A stretch of DNA of 64,000 nucleotides from Allosphingosinicella vermicomposti. GTDB taxonomy: Bacteria; Pseudomonadota; Alphaproteobacteria; Sphingomonadales; Sphingomonadaceae. Position numbers and translations under genes: made by a program. The notes under the pieces were generated by a model that was given only the letters and a program-made list of their open reading frames with translations, was not told the DNA's origin and searched no databases. The stretch is from assembly GCF_003012815.1 (NCBI RefSeq), contig NZ_PXYJ01000001.1:1054001-1118000 (forward strand), in the 5' to 3' direction. Within the stretch, counting starts at the first letter, position 1; each line of letters begins with the position of its first letter. This document shows positions 35,816 to 44,000 of this stretch, one piece after another.

Positions 35816-36490
35816 CACCCCCCTTCCAAGGCGCAGATGCGCGAAGAGGCCCTGAAACGGCGCCGCGATTATGCACGCTCGCTCGGGGCCGAGATGCGCA
35901 ACCGGCTGGAAGCGCAATTGGCCGAGCATCTTACCGATTTCCTCACCACACGCACCGTCAGGGCTGAACCTGTCGAAGCCCGGTCAAGCAGGCTGGAACG
36001 CCCTTCGACAAGCTCAGGGCTAGCGGGGATGGGGATTGAGAATGAATTCAATAGTGCCGAGGTCATTGCGGGCTACCATCCAATGCGGGACGAAATCAGC
36101 CCACTACCCTTGCTTGAAGCGCTACGGGATCATGGCCGCATCACTGCCCTTCCCTGGTTCGAAGACCGGGATGCCCGCATGATCTTCCGCGAAAATCCCG
36201 CGACGGAGGTCGGGCCTTGGGGCGTGCTCCAGCCGAGCGCGGACGCCCCGGTCGCGCTGCCGAACCTCGTCTTCGTCCCGCTCGTCCTCATCGACCGCAG
36301 GGGCACGCGCATCGGCCACGGCAAGGGCCATTATGACCGCGCCCTCTCCCATTTGCGGCAAAGCGGGCCAGTCCGCACGATCGGAATATGCTGGGATATT
36401 CAGCTCAGCGATGCATTGATTCCGGCTGACCCGTGGGACATTCCGCTGGACGCTATCGCAACCCCCACACAATGGATCATGACGCAATGA
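35801..36490 (+). CDS. fthC: 5-formyltetrahydrofolate cyclo-ligase with an in-frame repeat insertion
   Basis: 229 aa. Converts 5-formyl-THF to methenyl-THF using ATP. The N-terminal SKAQMREEALKRRRDY holds the ATP-contacting Lys/Arg. The fold continues with VIAGYHPMRDEISPLPLL (about 88-105), NPATEVGPWGVLQPS and the P-loop-like RIGHGKGHYDRALSHL (about 169-184). Residues about 52-77 (VRAEPVEARSSRLERPSTSS and onward) are a translated family A repeat, inserted between the first helix and the first core strand. Without it the protein would be about 200 aa, the family norm. I kept the ATG at 35801 because the next one (35837) would lose the ATP-site lysine. Confidence 0.88.
   Translation: MAVPSHPPSKAQMREEALKRRRDYARSLGAEMRNRLEAQLAEHLTDFLTTRTVRAEPVEARSSRLERPSTSSGLAGMGIENEFNSAEVIAGYHPMRDEISPLPLLEALRDHGRITALPWFEDRDARMIFRENPATEVGPWGVLQPSADAPVALPNLVFVPLVLIDRRGTRIGHGKGHYDRALSHLRQSGPVRTIGICWDIQLSDALIPADPWDIPLDAIATPTQWIMTQ
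35956..36028. repeat. Family A palindromic repeat inside the fthC coding sequence
   Basis: Arms GTCAGGGCTGAACCTGTCG and GACAAGCTCAGGGCTAGCGG. It is read through in frame by fthC as VRAEPVEARSSRLERPSTSS plus a few residues, with no stop. Confidence 0.85.
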
Positions 36491-36705
36491 ACCCTTCCTG
36501 GCGCAAACCCGCGGGCATCTTCATGATCCTGGCCCTGATCGCAGTGTGGGCGGTGATCGTCGCGAGCGTCGCCGATTTGCTCGACGGCATGCCGGATGTC
36601 GTTCACATCATTTATTATCTGGTTGCGGGAATTATCTGGATCCTGCCCCTGAAGCCGCTTTTGCTTTGGTCGGAAACAGGGCGCTGGCGGCTGCCGAAAG
36701 AGTAG
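36487..36705 (+). CDS. DUF2842 family small membrane protein
   Basis: 72 aa with two transmembrane helices (about 10-31, IFMILALIAVWAVIVASV, and about 40-60, IIYYLVAGIIWILPLKPLLL). It fits DUF2842, a small alphaproteobacterial family with the WILPLKPLL and C-terminal W motifs; its function is unknown. The start overlaps the fthC stop (ATGA), so it is coupled to fthC. A longer in-frame reading inside fthC is not supported. Confidence 0.8.
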   Translation: MNPSWRKPAGIFMILALIAVWAVIVASVADLLDGMPDVVHIIYYLVAGIIWILPLKPLLLWSETGRWRLPKE

Positions 36706-36713
36706 CCCTATTT

Positions 36714-36786
36714 CCCGCTAGGGCTGAGCCTGTCGAAGCCCGCTCCAGCGCGCGCGAACGTCCTTCGACACGCTCAGGACTAACGG
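36714..36786. repeat. Family A palindromic repeat
   Basis: CCCGCTAGGGCTGAGCCTGTC and GACACGCTCAGGACTAACGG, inverted. It lies between the DUF2842 gene and the convergent tRNA-Asp. Confidence 0.85.
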
Positions 36787-36852
36787 TGGAAGGAGTGTAG
36801 AAAACATCCAAACGCGATGCGCGCCATTTCCCGATCTAAAATCCAAGGAAAA

Positions 36853-36929
<77 letters not shown>

Positions 36930-36995
36930 GTGGTGTGGTGGAGGGCGCACTAAGCGGCGCACTCCGGACTGTCAACAACCCAAAAGCGCCCTTTT

Positions 36996-38177
36996 TCAAC
37001 TTTGCTGTGGATTATCTTCCGCGTGGTGCCCCGTCAGCGTCCCTTCCTCGAAGAGGAAACCGGCAATATCGGGCTTCCCCGCCGCATCCAGCACCGTCTT
37101 CATGATGATGAGCAAAGGCACGGCCAGCAACGCGCCGGTCGTCCCCCACACCCACGCCCAGAAGCTTAAGGCGATCAGGATGAGCAGCGGATTGATCGTC
37201 AGCCGCCGCCCCACCACCGAAGGCGTGATAACGTTCGCCTCGATCAGATGGATGACGGCAAAGCTCAGCGCTGGAAGCAGCGCATACCAAGGATCGGCAA
37301 AGGTCATCAGGCCGCCCAGGGCAAGCAGCGCGGCCGATGCGATCGGGCCAAGATAGGGAATGTAGTTCAGCACCGCGATGATACCGCCCCACATCAGCGG
37401 CGTCGGCATGTCGAGCAGATAAAGAACGAGTGCGACGACCAGGCCCATGGCGATATTCACCACGGTGATGGTGCCCAAGTAGGTGGAGGTAGAATCCACG
37501 ACCTGCTGGATGGCGCGGGCCGTGGTCATCGCGCCGTCAAAACTCGTCCGCGTGGTAATCGTCCGCTTCCGCATGCGCGTCCATCCGCGCAGGAAGAAGA
37601 AGATGACAAGGATCGCAAAGAACATCTGAATAATCGCGAACGGCGCCGATGTGGCGATCAGATCGAGCAGCGAGTTCGGCGTTTCCACGGTCACCGTCGG
37701 GGGCGCGGCAGGCGCTTCGCGGCCGAATTCCTTCACGACATCGTCGATGAACCGCTCCAGGCTCTGATAGACTTCGAGCAATGGGGCCAGCGTCTGCTGG
37801 ATACGGCCGATCCTTTCGGGCAGCAATCGCACCCACTCGGTCGCCGGAAGAACGATGGCCGCAACCACGATATTGGCAACAGCGATCAGCAGCAGGATGC
37901 AGGTGAAGGCCGCCAGCGCTGACGGCAGGCGATGCCGCTCCAGCCACTCGAGGATCGGCACAAGCGCAATCGCGATGACCAGCGCCGCGGTGACCGGCAG
38001 GAAAAATTCCGCTCCCGCTCGCAGCGCAAAGGGAAAAGCAATGGCAAGGCCGATGCCCGCGATCAGCGTTAGCGCGGCCAACAAGCGGTCCCGCGCATGT
38101 GCCGTTTCCGGCGCCTCTTGAGGCCCGGTGGTTCGCGATTCGCAATCGTCCCGCTCCGGGACATATCTTTCGGTCAT
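36996..38177 (-). CDS. AI-2E family transporter (PerM/YdiK-like)
   Basis: 393 aa, about seven or eight transmembrane helices; an integral inner-membrane permease family with members linked to autoinducer-2 export or to ion transport. Typical order: a helix pair (FFLPVTAALVIAIALVPILE), a soluble domain of about 90 residues, then IGPIASAALLALGGLMTFAD and the family motif ANVITPSVVGRRLTINPLLI (about 319-338). The real substrate is unknown. ATG at 38177. It is divergent from the DUF11 locus; the 176-base gap holds CtrA-like motifs. Confidence 0.85.
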   Translation of the reverse strand: MTERYVPERDDCESRTTGPQEAPETAHARDRLLAALTLIAGIGLAIAFPFALRAGAEFFLPVTAALVIAIALVPILEWLERHRLPSALAAFTCILLLIAVANIVVAAIVLPATEWVRLLPERIGRIQQTLAPLLEVYQSLERFIDDVVKEFGREAPAAPPTVTVETPNSLLDLIATSAPFAIIQMFFAILVIFFFLRGWTRMRKRTITTRTSFDGAMTTARAIQQVVDSTSTYLGTITVVNIAMGLVVALVLYLLDMPTPLMWGGIIAVLNYIPYLGPIASAALLALGGLMTFADPWYALLPALSFAVIHLIEANVITPSVVGRRLTINPLLILIALSFWAWVWGTTGALLAVPLLIIMKTVLDAAGKPDIAGFLFEEGTLTGHHAEDNPQQS

Positions 38178-38246
38178 GGCCAACCTATATCTTTCGTTAT
38201 CCCATTCAAAAACATTGGTTAGTGCTCAGTGTCTCTTTGTTGGACA

Positions 38247-38254
38247 TTAACCAC
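38247..38254 (+). promoter_or_regulatory. CtrA-like motif TTAACCAC
   Basis: A one-mismatch version of TTAACCAT about 100 bases before the first DUF11 gene, in an AT-rich stretch (ACATTAACCACATAAATTAG). Candidate only. Confidence 0.22.
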
Positions 38255-38288
38255 ATAAATTAGTTTTCGGGGGCGATTTCGTTTGATC

Positions 38289-38296
38289 TTAACCAT
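38289..38296 (+). promoter_or_regulatory. CtrA-like motif TTAACCAT
   Basis: Exact octamer 58 bases before the start of the first DUF11 gene, 42 bases from the preceding TTAACCAC. Together with the site near the TipN-like gene this hints at cell-cycle control. Not proven. Confidence 0.3.
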
Positions 38297-38353
38297 GTTT
38301 TTCCTACAGAGCGGACCTACAACATCAACAACGGCTCGTGGGGGGCCAATCTG

Positions 38354-39367
38354 ATGCACATGACAAACGACCGGGCGGCAATTTCGTCGCGCCCAGCCTT
38401 GAAGCATATCCTGGCCGCGGGCACCATCATTGCCAGCCTGTTTGCCGCGTCGCCTGTCTTTGCCCAGGGCACAGTCGCCGGCACGCTGATCGATAACAAG
38501 GCAACGGCGTCTTACGATACGCCGCAGGGTGAAACGACGATTGAATCAAACACCGTTTCCCTGCGCGTCGATGAACTGCTGAACGTCACGGTCGCATCGG
38601 CGGATTCCGGCGATGTTTCGGCAACGCCTGCCGTCACGAACCGCGTGCTTCGCTACACGGTCACCAATTCGGGCAATGGTAGCGAGGCGTTCAGCCTGGC
38701 GGCGGACGGTAATGTCGGCGGCGACGATTTCAACCCGACGATCACCTCGATCGTGCTCGATACGAATGACAACGGCGTTTATGACGCGGGTGTGGACACG
38801 GTCTATGTGCCGGGTTCGAACGATCCGGTGCTGGCGCCCGACGCGACCATTCGCGTCTTCGTTCTCGCGACCATTCCGGGCAGCGCAACCGATGGACAGC
38901 GCGGCATTGTCGACCTGACGGCGACCACCCTCACCGGATCCGGAACGCCGGGCACGACCTTTGCAGGCCAAGGCCAGGGCGGCGGCAATGCCGTTGTCGG
39001 GGCGACCACCGCGACGGCAACCGACGACGGCCGCTTCGTGATCAGCCAGGCGACCGCGGCTCTCGTCAAGTCGGCGAGTGTGATCGATCCGTTCGGCGGC
39101 GCGACCCAGGTGCCCGGATCGATCATCACCTACAGCATTGCTGCGACGGTCAGCGGCTCGGGCAGCCTGACCAACTTGCGCGTCGGCGACGTCATTCCGG
39201 ACGGCACGACCTATCAGACCAACAGCATCACGCTCGACGGCGTAGCACTTACCGATGCGGCCGATGCCGATGCGGGCCGCTTCTCGGCCGGCGCCATCGC
39301 CGTTTCGCTCGGCAACGTCAGTGCTGGAACGACCCGCACGGTGGCGTTCCGCGTGACGATCGATTGA
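38354..39367 (+). CDS. Secreted DUF11-type protein with calcium-like loop (first gene of surface locus)
   Basis: 337 aa. Signal peptide about 1-37 (hydrophobic core ILAAGTIIASLFAA, cleavage after VFA). Then an N-terminal beta module (GTVAGTLIDNKATASYD, then ESNTVSLRVDELLNVTV). A middle domain holds the acidic loop LDTNDNGVYDAGVD (about 135-148), like EF-hand/thrombospondin calcium loops. A C-terminal DUF11-like domain (about 231-337) has VPGSIITYSIAA and ends AGTTRTVAFRVTID. No cysteine, anchor or LPXTG is seen, so it is probably periplasmic, surface-assembled or released. It is a paralogue of the third gene in the locus. Function unknown. Confidence 0.75.
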   Translation: MHMTNDRAAISSRPALKHILAAGTIIASLFAASPVFAQGTVAGTLIDNKATASYDTPQGETTIESNTVSLRVDELLNVTVASADSGDVSATPAVTNRVLRYTVTNSGNGSEAFSLAADGNVGGDDFNPTITSIVLDTNDNGVYDAGVDTVYVPGSNDPVLAPDATIRVFVLATIPGSATDGQRGIVDLTATTLTGSGTPGTTFAGQGQGGGNAVVGATTATATDDGRFVISQATAALVKSASVIDPFGGATQVPGSIITYSIAATVSGSGSLTNLRVGDVIPDGTTYQTNSITLDGVALTDAADADAGRFSAGAIAVSLGNVSAGTTRTVAFRVTID

Positions 39368-39378
39368 GGATTTCCGAC

Positions 39379-39837
39379 ATGAAATATGCATTAGCTCTTT
39401 TGGCCGCGCTCCTGCCGGCCAGCGCCTTCGCGAACAATGTGCAGCTGGAAAGCCAGGTCTTTGTCGAACGCATCGTGACAGGACCGGACGGCAAGGAACA
39501 GACAGCGCTTCAGGAACCGAAGGTCGTGACGCCGGGCGAAAAGCTCGTCTTTGAATTGAACTACAAGAATACCGGTTCGAAGCCTGCGGACGATTTCGTC
39601 GTCACCAATCCAATGCCGGCCGCCGTCTCCTATGCGGGCGGCGAAAGCGACGGTTCTGTCGTGTCCGTTGACGGGGGAAAGACTTGGGGCCCTCTCGCCA
39701 GCCTGAAAGTCGCCGGGACGGACGGCGTCGAGCGGGCGGCGCAGGCAAGCGATGTAACCCATGTCCGCTGGACGTTCGCGCAGGCCATTCCGGCTGGGGC
39801 GCAGGGCAAACTGACCTTCCGTGGTACGGTCAAATGA
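39379..39837 (+). CDS. Small secreted single-domain DUF11-like protein
   Basis: 152 aa. Signal peptide MKYALALLAALLPASAFA. One domain: VTPGEKLVFELNYKNTGSKP (about 54-73), VVTNPMPAAVSYAGGESDG, VSVDGGKTWGPLASLKV and a last strand IPAGAQGKLTFRGTVK. The segment from SVDGGKTW to the end matches, pattern for pattern, the C-terminal end of the 796-aa protein of this locus (SNDSGATWTY and onward). ATG at 39379, 11 bases after the previous stop, with GAGG upstream. Probably part of the same assembly; function unknown. Confidence 0.75.
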   Translation: MKYALALLAALLPASAFANNVQLESQVFVERIVTGPDGKEQTALQEPKVVTPGEKLVFELNYKNTGSKPADDFVVTNPMPAAVSYAGGESDGSVVSVDGGKTWGPLASLKVAGTDGVERAAQASDVTHVRWTFAQAIPAGAQGKLTFRGTVK

Positions 39838-39926
39838 CCGCGTACCGATTGAATATCTGAAGTCCCGCTCTGGCGCCTGCGGGTGGGGAATGGCGCCGCT
39901 CAACGATAACAGAGAACGGGAAGATT

Positions 39927-40982
39927 ATGATTTTCAAGACGAAGCTTCTGACCGCGGCCAGCTTCATCGGCGGCCTCGCGATCGCTGCTACGCCTGCTTA
40001 TGCCGAAGGCACGAGCGCGGGCGCGCAGGTTACCAACACGGTGACCCTCAACTACAAAGTGGACACCGTGCAGCAAAATGCGGTGACCGCGACGAACACG
40101 TTCACCGTCGACCGCAAAGTCAATCTCACGGTTACCGAAGAAGGCACGACGACGACGAGCGTGGCACCCGGCGTGACCAATGCTGTCACGACCTTTACCG
40201 TCACCAACAATTCGAACGCGCCGCTCGATTTCGCACTCGCCGCCTCGCAGCTTGCGGGCGGCACGGCTGCGCATGGCGGCACAGATAATTTCGATGTGAC
40301 CAACGTTCGCATTTTCGCCGATACGAACAATAACGGTACGTTCGACAGCGGTACGGATCAGGTTATCACTTACCTCGACGAAATCGCTGCCGACGCCAGC
40401 CGGCGCATATTCGTCGTGGCGGACGTTCCGAATACCCGCGTGAATGGCGACGTTGCCGGTGTGCGCCTGACCGCCACGGCCCGTGAGGCCGGCGCCGCGA
40501 ACACGCAGGGTGCCGCCATCACGCAAACCACGGGTGCGAATACGAACGGCGTCGACACCGTGTTCGCCGACACCAACGCCAATGGCAACACCGCGCGCGA
40601 CGGCGCCCATTTCGCGGGCGACGATTACACCGTCAGCGCCGCCACGCTGACCGTGACCAAGGCGAGCCGTGTGATCAGCGATCCGGTCAACAATACGACC
40701 AATCCAAAGATGATCCCGGGCGCGATCGTCGAATATTGCATCGTTGTCGCCAACGGCGCAGGCGCCGCGACCGCCACCGATATTGCCATCAGCGATATTC
40801 TGCCCGCTCAGACCGCCTATCAAACCTCTTATGGCATCAAGACCAACGGCACGATGACTGGCTCGACGTGCAACGAAGGCGCTGGCAGCGGCACGTTCGC
40901 GAATGGAACGGTCAGTGGAACGATCGCCAACGTAGCGGCGGGCGAGGCACGCAACCTCCTCTTCCGTGTCACGGTGAACTGA
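39927..40982 (+). CDS. Secreted DUF11-type protein with calcium-like loop (third gene of surface locus)
   Basis: 351 aa. Signal peptide about 1-26 (ending TPAYA). It has the same three-part layout as the first gene. The N-terminal module contains EGTSAGAQVTNTVTLNYKVD, then FTVDRKVNLTV. The acidic loop is FADTNNNGTFDSGTD (about 130-144). The C-terminal DUF11-like domain (about 241-351) contains KMIPGAIVEYCIVVANGAGA, a cysteine pair (YC; STC) and ends AGEARNLLFRVTVN. Paralogue of the gene at 38354. An 89-base gap precedes it with GGGAAG as ribosome site. Function unknown. Confidence 0.75.
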   Translation: MIFKTKLLTAASFIGGLAIAATPAYAEGTSAGAQVTNTVTLNYKVDTVQQNAVTATNTFTVDRKVNLTVTEEGTTTTSVAPGVTNAVTTFTVTNNSNAPLDFALAASQLAGGTAAHGGTDNFDVTNVRIFADTNNNGTFDSGTDQVITYLDEIAADASRRIFVVADVPNTRVNGDVAGVRLTATAREAGAANTQGAAITQTTGANTNGVDTVFADTNANGNTARDGAHFAGDDYTVSAATLTVTKASRVISDPVNNTTNPKMIPGAIVEYCIVVANGAGAATATDIAISDILPAQTAYQTSYGIKTNGTMTGSTCNEGAGSGTFANGTVSGTIANVAAGEARNLLFRVTVN

Positions 40983-40989
40983 GCCTGTT

Positions 40990-41019
40990 GGGGCGGGAGC
41001 GGTTCGCCGCTCCCGCCCC
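40990..41019 (+). terminator. Perfect 13-bp hairpin between small-subunit and barrel genes (attenuator-like)
   Basis: GGGGCGGGAGCGG, loop TTCG, then CCGCTCCCGCCCC. It lies 8 bases after the stop of the third DUF11 gene and 12 before the ATG of the barrel gene. No T-run follows, so it is not a standard intrinsic terminator. It could attenuate, protect the upstream mRNA 3' end or hinder translation of the next gene. Confidence 0.6.
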
Positions 41020-41031
41020 GACCAGCGCCTC

Positions 41032-44000
41032 ATGCGGCGGCCATTCCACCTCTCAGGGTTCATCTGGATTACCCTCCTTGCGCTTCTCGCGGCGTTCGCG
41101 CCCGCTTATGCGGATGCGAATGGTGGATATTCGCGTATCGTCACCAACATCGCGTCGCTGGAATGGGATGTTGGCGATACGCTCGTGCGCCAATGGTCGA
41201 ACCGCGTTGATCTTACCGTCCGCATCGAAGAGCCGCAGAACAACCTCAAGACCTATCGCCTTGCTCGCGGCGACGGTGCGGGCAGCAGCCCGGTTTCTCT
41301 TGAAGGCGCAAGCTGCAAGGGATCGGGCGGCGACGTCCCGTTCCGTTTCGAAGGCCTGTGGTCCGACATCCCGGGCGATGCCGCGCCGGTCGTTGAAACG
41401 AAACAAATCCGGCCCGGCGAACCGCTTCTCCTAGGCGTCGAACGTCCTGACGCCAACCGCAACTTTTCCGCCGCCGACACAGTGACGATCACCTTCGAGA
41501 TGGATGGCGACCGCGAAGAGGTCACCCTGATCGAAACCGGGGCGAATACCGGCTTCTTCATGGGCGCAATCGCCACCCGCGCGACCCCACCCGCGGCGGT
41601 TCACGGCGATTGCCGCATGTCTTTGCATCCGGGCTCCGTCGCTCCGGCAACCGCCGCGACGTCCGCTGGCCAGGCGCCCTTTGCCGACGCTCAGTTAAAC
41701 GTGCTGATCGACCCTTATGGCATCGTTTTCGACAGCGCGGACGGCGCGCCGATCGATGGCGTTACCATCACCATCTTCGATGCCGTCACGGGTCAGGTGG
41801 CCGACGTGTTCGGCGACGATGGTGTATCCCGCTATCCATCAGTTGTCGTGTCCGGTCAGCGCGTCGTCGATGAGGGCGGCCAAATCTACGAATTTCCCGA
41901 GGGCGAATATCGTTTCCCCCTGATGCGGCCGGGCACCTATCGCCTCGTCTTCGAACCGCCCGCGCCATATTCCGGTCCGTCGGCGCGCACCGCTGCCGAT
42001 ATGGCTAGCCTGCTGCGCCCGGACGGTCATCCGTTCGAGATTGTCGCCGGCTCCTATGGCGGCGACATCCTCCTAGACGATCCCGCACCCGTTCGCGTGG
42101 ATATTCCCCTCGATCGGCCGGGCGGGCAGATGCAGCTCACCAAGATCGCGTCGAGTGGCGTGGCGGGGGCGGGCGATCTGGTCCAGTACCGGCTCGTGGT
42201 TCGCAATCCGGACCCAACCCGGTCGACCGCCGAAATCACCGTAACCGATCTCATTCCTCCTGAGATGCGACTGCGGAGCGATACCATCCGGCTGAACGGA
42301 GAGGAAATTGGCGCCGATGTGGCCGCAAGCGGCCGAACCCTGATCCTCAAGGTTCCGCCGGTCGCGGCCAACGCTTCGGCCACGATCACCTACGCCCTCG
42401 AAGTGCGCCCGGATGCCAAAGCCGGTGACAGCGTCAATCGCGCCAGCGCTGTCGACGCGCTCGGCAACACCAGCAACGCCGCCGACGCAACCGTGCGCAT
42501 CACCCGCGACACGATTGCCGACAAGATGACGATCATCGGCCGTGTGATTGATGGCGATTGCTCGATCGATCCGGAAAAGGCCGCCGGTATTCCAGGCGTG
42601 CGTGTCATGCTGGAAGACGGAAGCTACTCGGTCACCGACGAGGATGGTCGCTATCATTTCGAAGGCGTGACGCCGGGCCTCCACGTCGTCCAGATGGACG
42701 ATCTCACCCTCCCCTCCTCCCACGCCGCCGTTGACTGCGCGCAAAACAGCCGTTCGGCAGGCCGCGCTTTTTCCCGCTTCGTCGAAGGTCAGGGCGGATC
42801 GCTGAAGCGCGTCGATTTCCATGCGGCCAAATCCAACACCCCCCGTGCCGAAGCTGCCGAGGCCGCCCCTGCCCGCCCGGCCGCGATGACCGACGCCGCC
42901 GCAGCAGGCGCGGAGCGCGATTGGCTGACGGGGCGCACTCCGGGCATCGAATGGATCTTTCCGGAAGCCGATCACAATCCCCGCGCGCCCGTCGTCCGGG
43001 TGGCAATCAAGCATGCAACTGGCCAGACAGTAACCTTGTTCAATGACGGCAAGCCGGTCGATAAGGTCGCCTTTGACGGCACGCAGAAGAGCGGGGACGG
43101 CACGGTTGCGGTCAGCCTGTGGCGCGGCATTCCGATCCAGACCAAGGCCATCGCGACAAAGCTTACCGCCGAAGTCCGCGATGCCAACGGCACCCTGGTT
43201 GAAACGCTGAAGCGCGACGTCCATTTCGCAGCAAGCCCGATGAGCGCACAGCTCCTGCGCGACAAATCGGTGCTGGTCGCCGACGGCGTCACACGTCCGG
43301 TCATCGCGCTTCGCCTCACCGACCGTCAGGGCCGCCCGGTCCACCATGGCCTTGTCGGCGACTTCGAAGTGCCCGCGCCTTATTATCCGGCGATCGAGGC
43401 GGACGCTCAGCAGGCCCGGCAGCTCGCCGGTCTCGAGCGTGGGCAACCCGTGTGGCGCGTGATCGGCGATGAAGGCATCGCCTATATCGAGCTCGAACCC
43501 ACCACCGCTTCGGGAAGCCTCAGCCTTCGCTTCAACTTCCGCGACGGCGACACCGAGCGCGAGCAGCGCGTTGAAGCCTGGCTCTCGCCGGGCGAGCGCC
43601 CCTGGACCGTCGTCGGCCTCGCCGCCGGTACCGTCGGCTTCAACAAATTGAAGGATCGCATGGAAGATCTGGGCGACGGCAAGGACAATGATGTCCTGAC
43701 CGACGGCCGCCTCGCCCTCTATGCCAAGGGCAAGATCAGCGGCAAATGGCTGATGACGCTGGCCTACGACACGGACAAGAAGGAAGATGAAGGGCGCCTC
43801 GGCGGTATCATCGATCCAACGGCTTATTATACCGTCTATGCCGACCGCTCCGAGCGCCGTTACGACGCCGCCTCCGTCCGGAGACTCTATTTGAAGCTCG
43901 AGCGTCCACAATTCTACGCTTTGTTCGGCGACTATGAAACCGGCATCGATGAGCCCGAGCTCGCCCGCTACGTCCGCTCATTGAATGGCGTGAAGGCGGA

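Noticed and set aside
37015-37035. Short match to the tRNA-Leu 3' end (TGGTGCCCC) inside the AI-2E transporter gene, considered as an att site for an island
   Set aside because: Only nine bases match, it lies within a conserved coding end, and no integrase or other phage gene is present.
37000-38180. AI-2E transporter as a quorum-sensing partner of the DUF11 locus
   Set aside because: It is divergently transcribed, the family name does not prove AI-2 transport, and no luxS or receptor gene is in the window.
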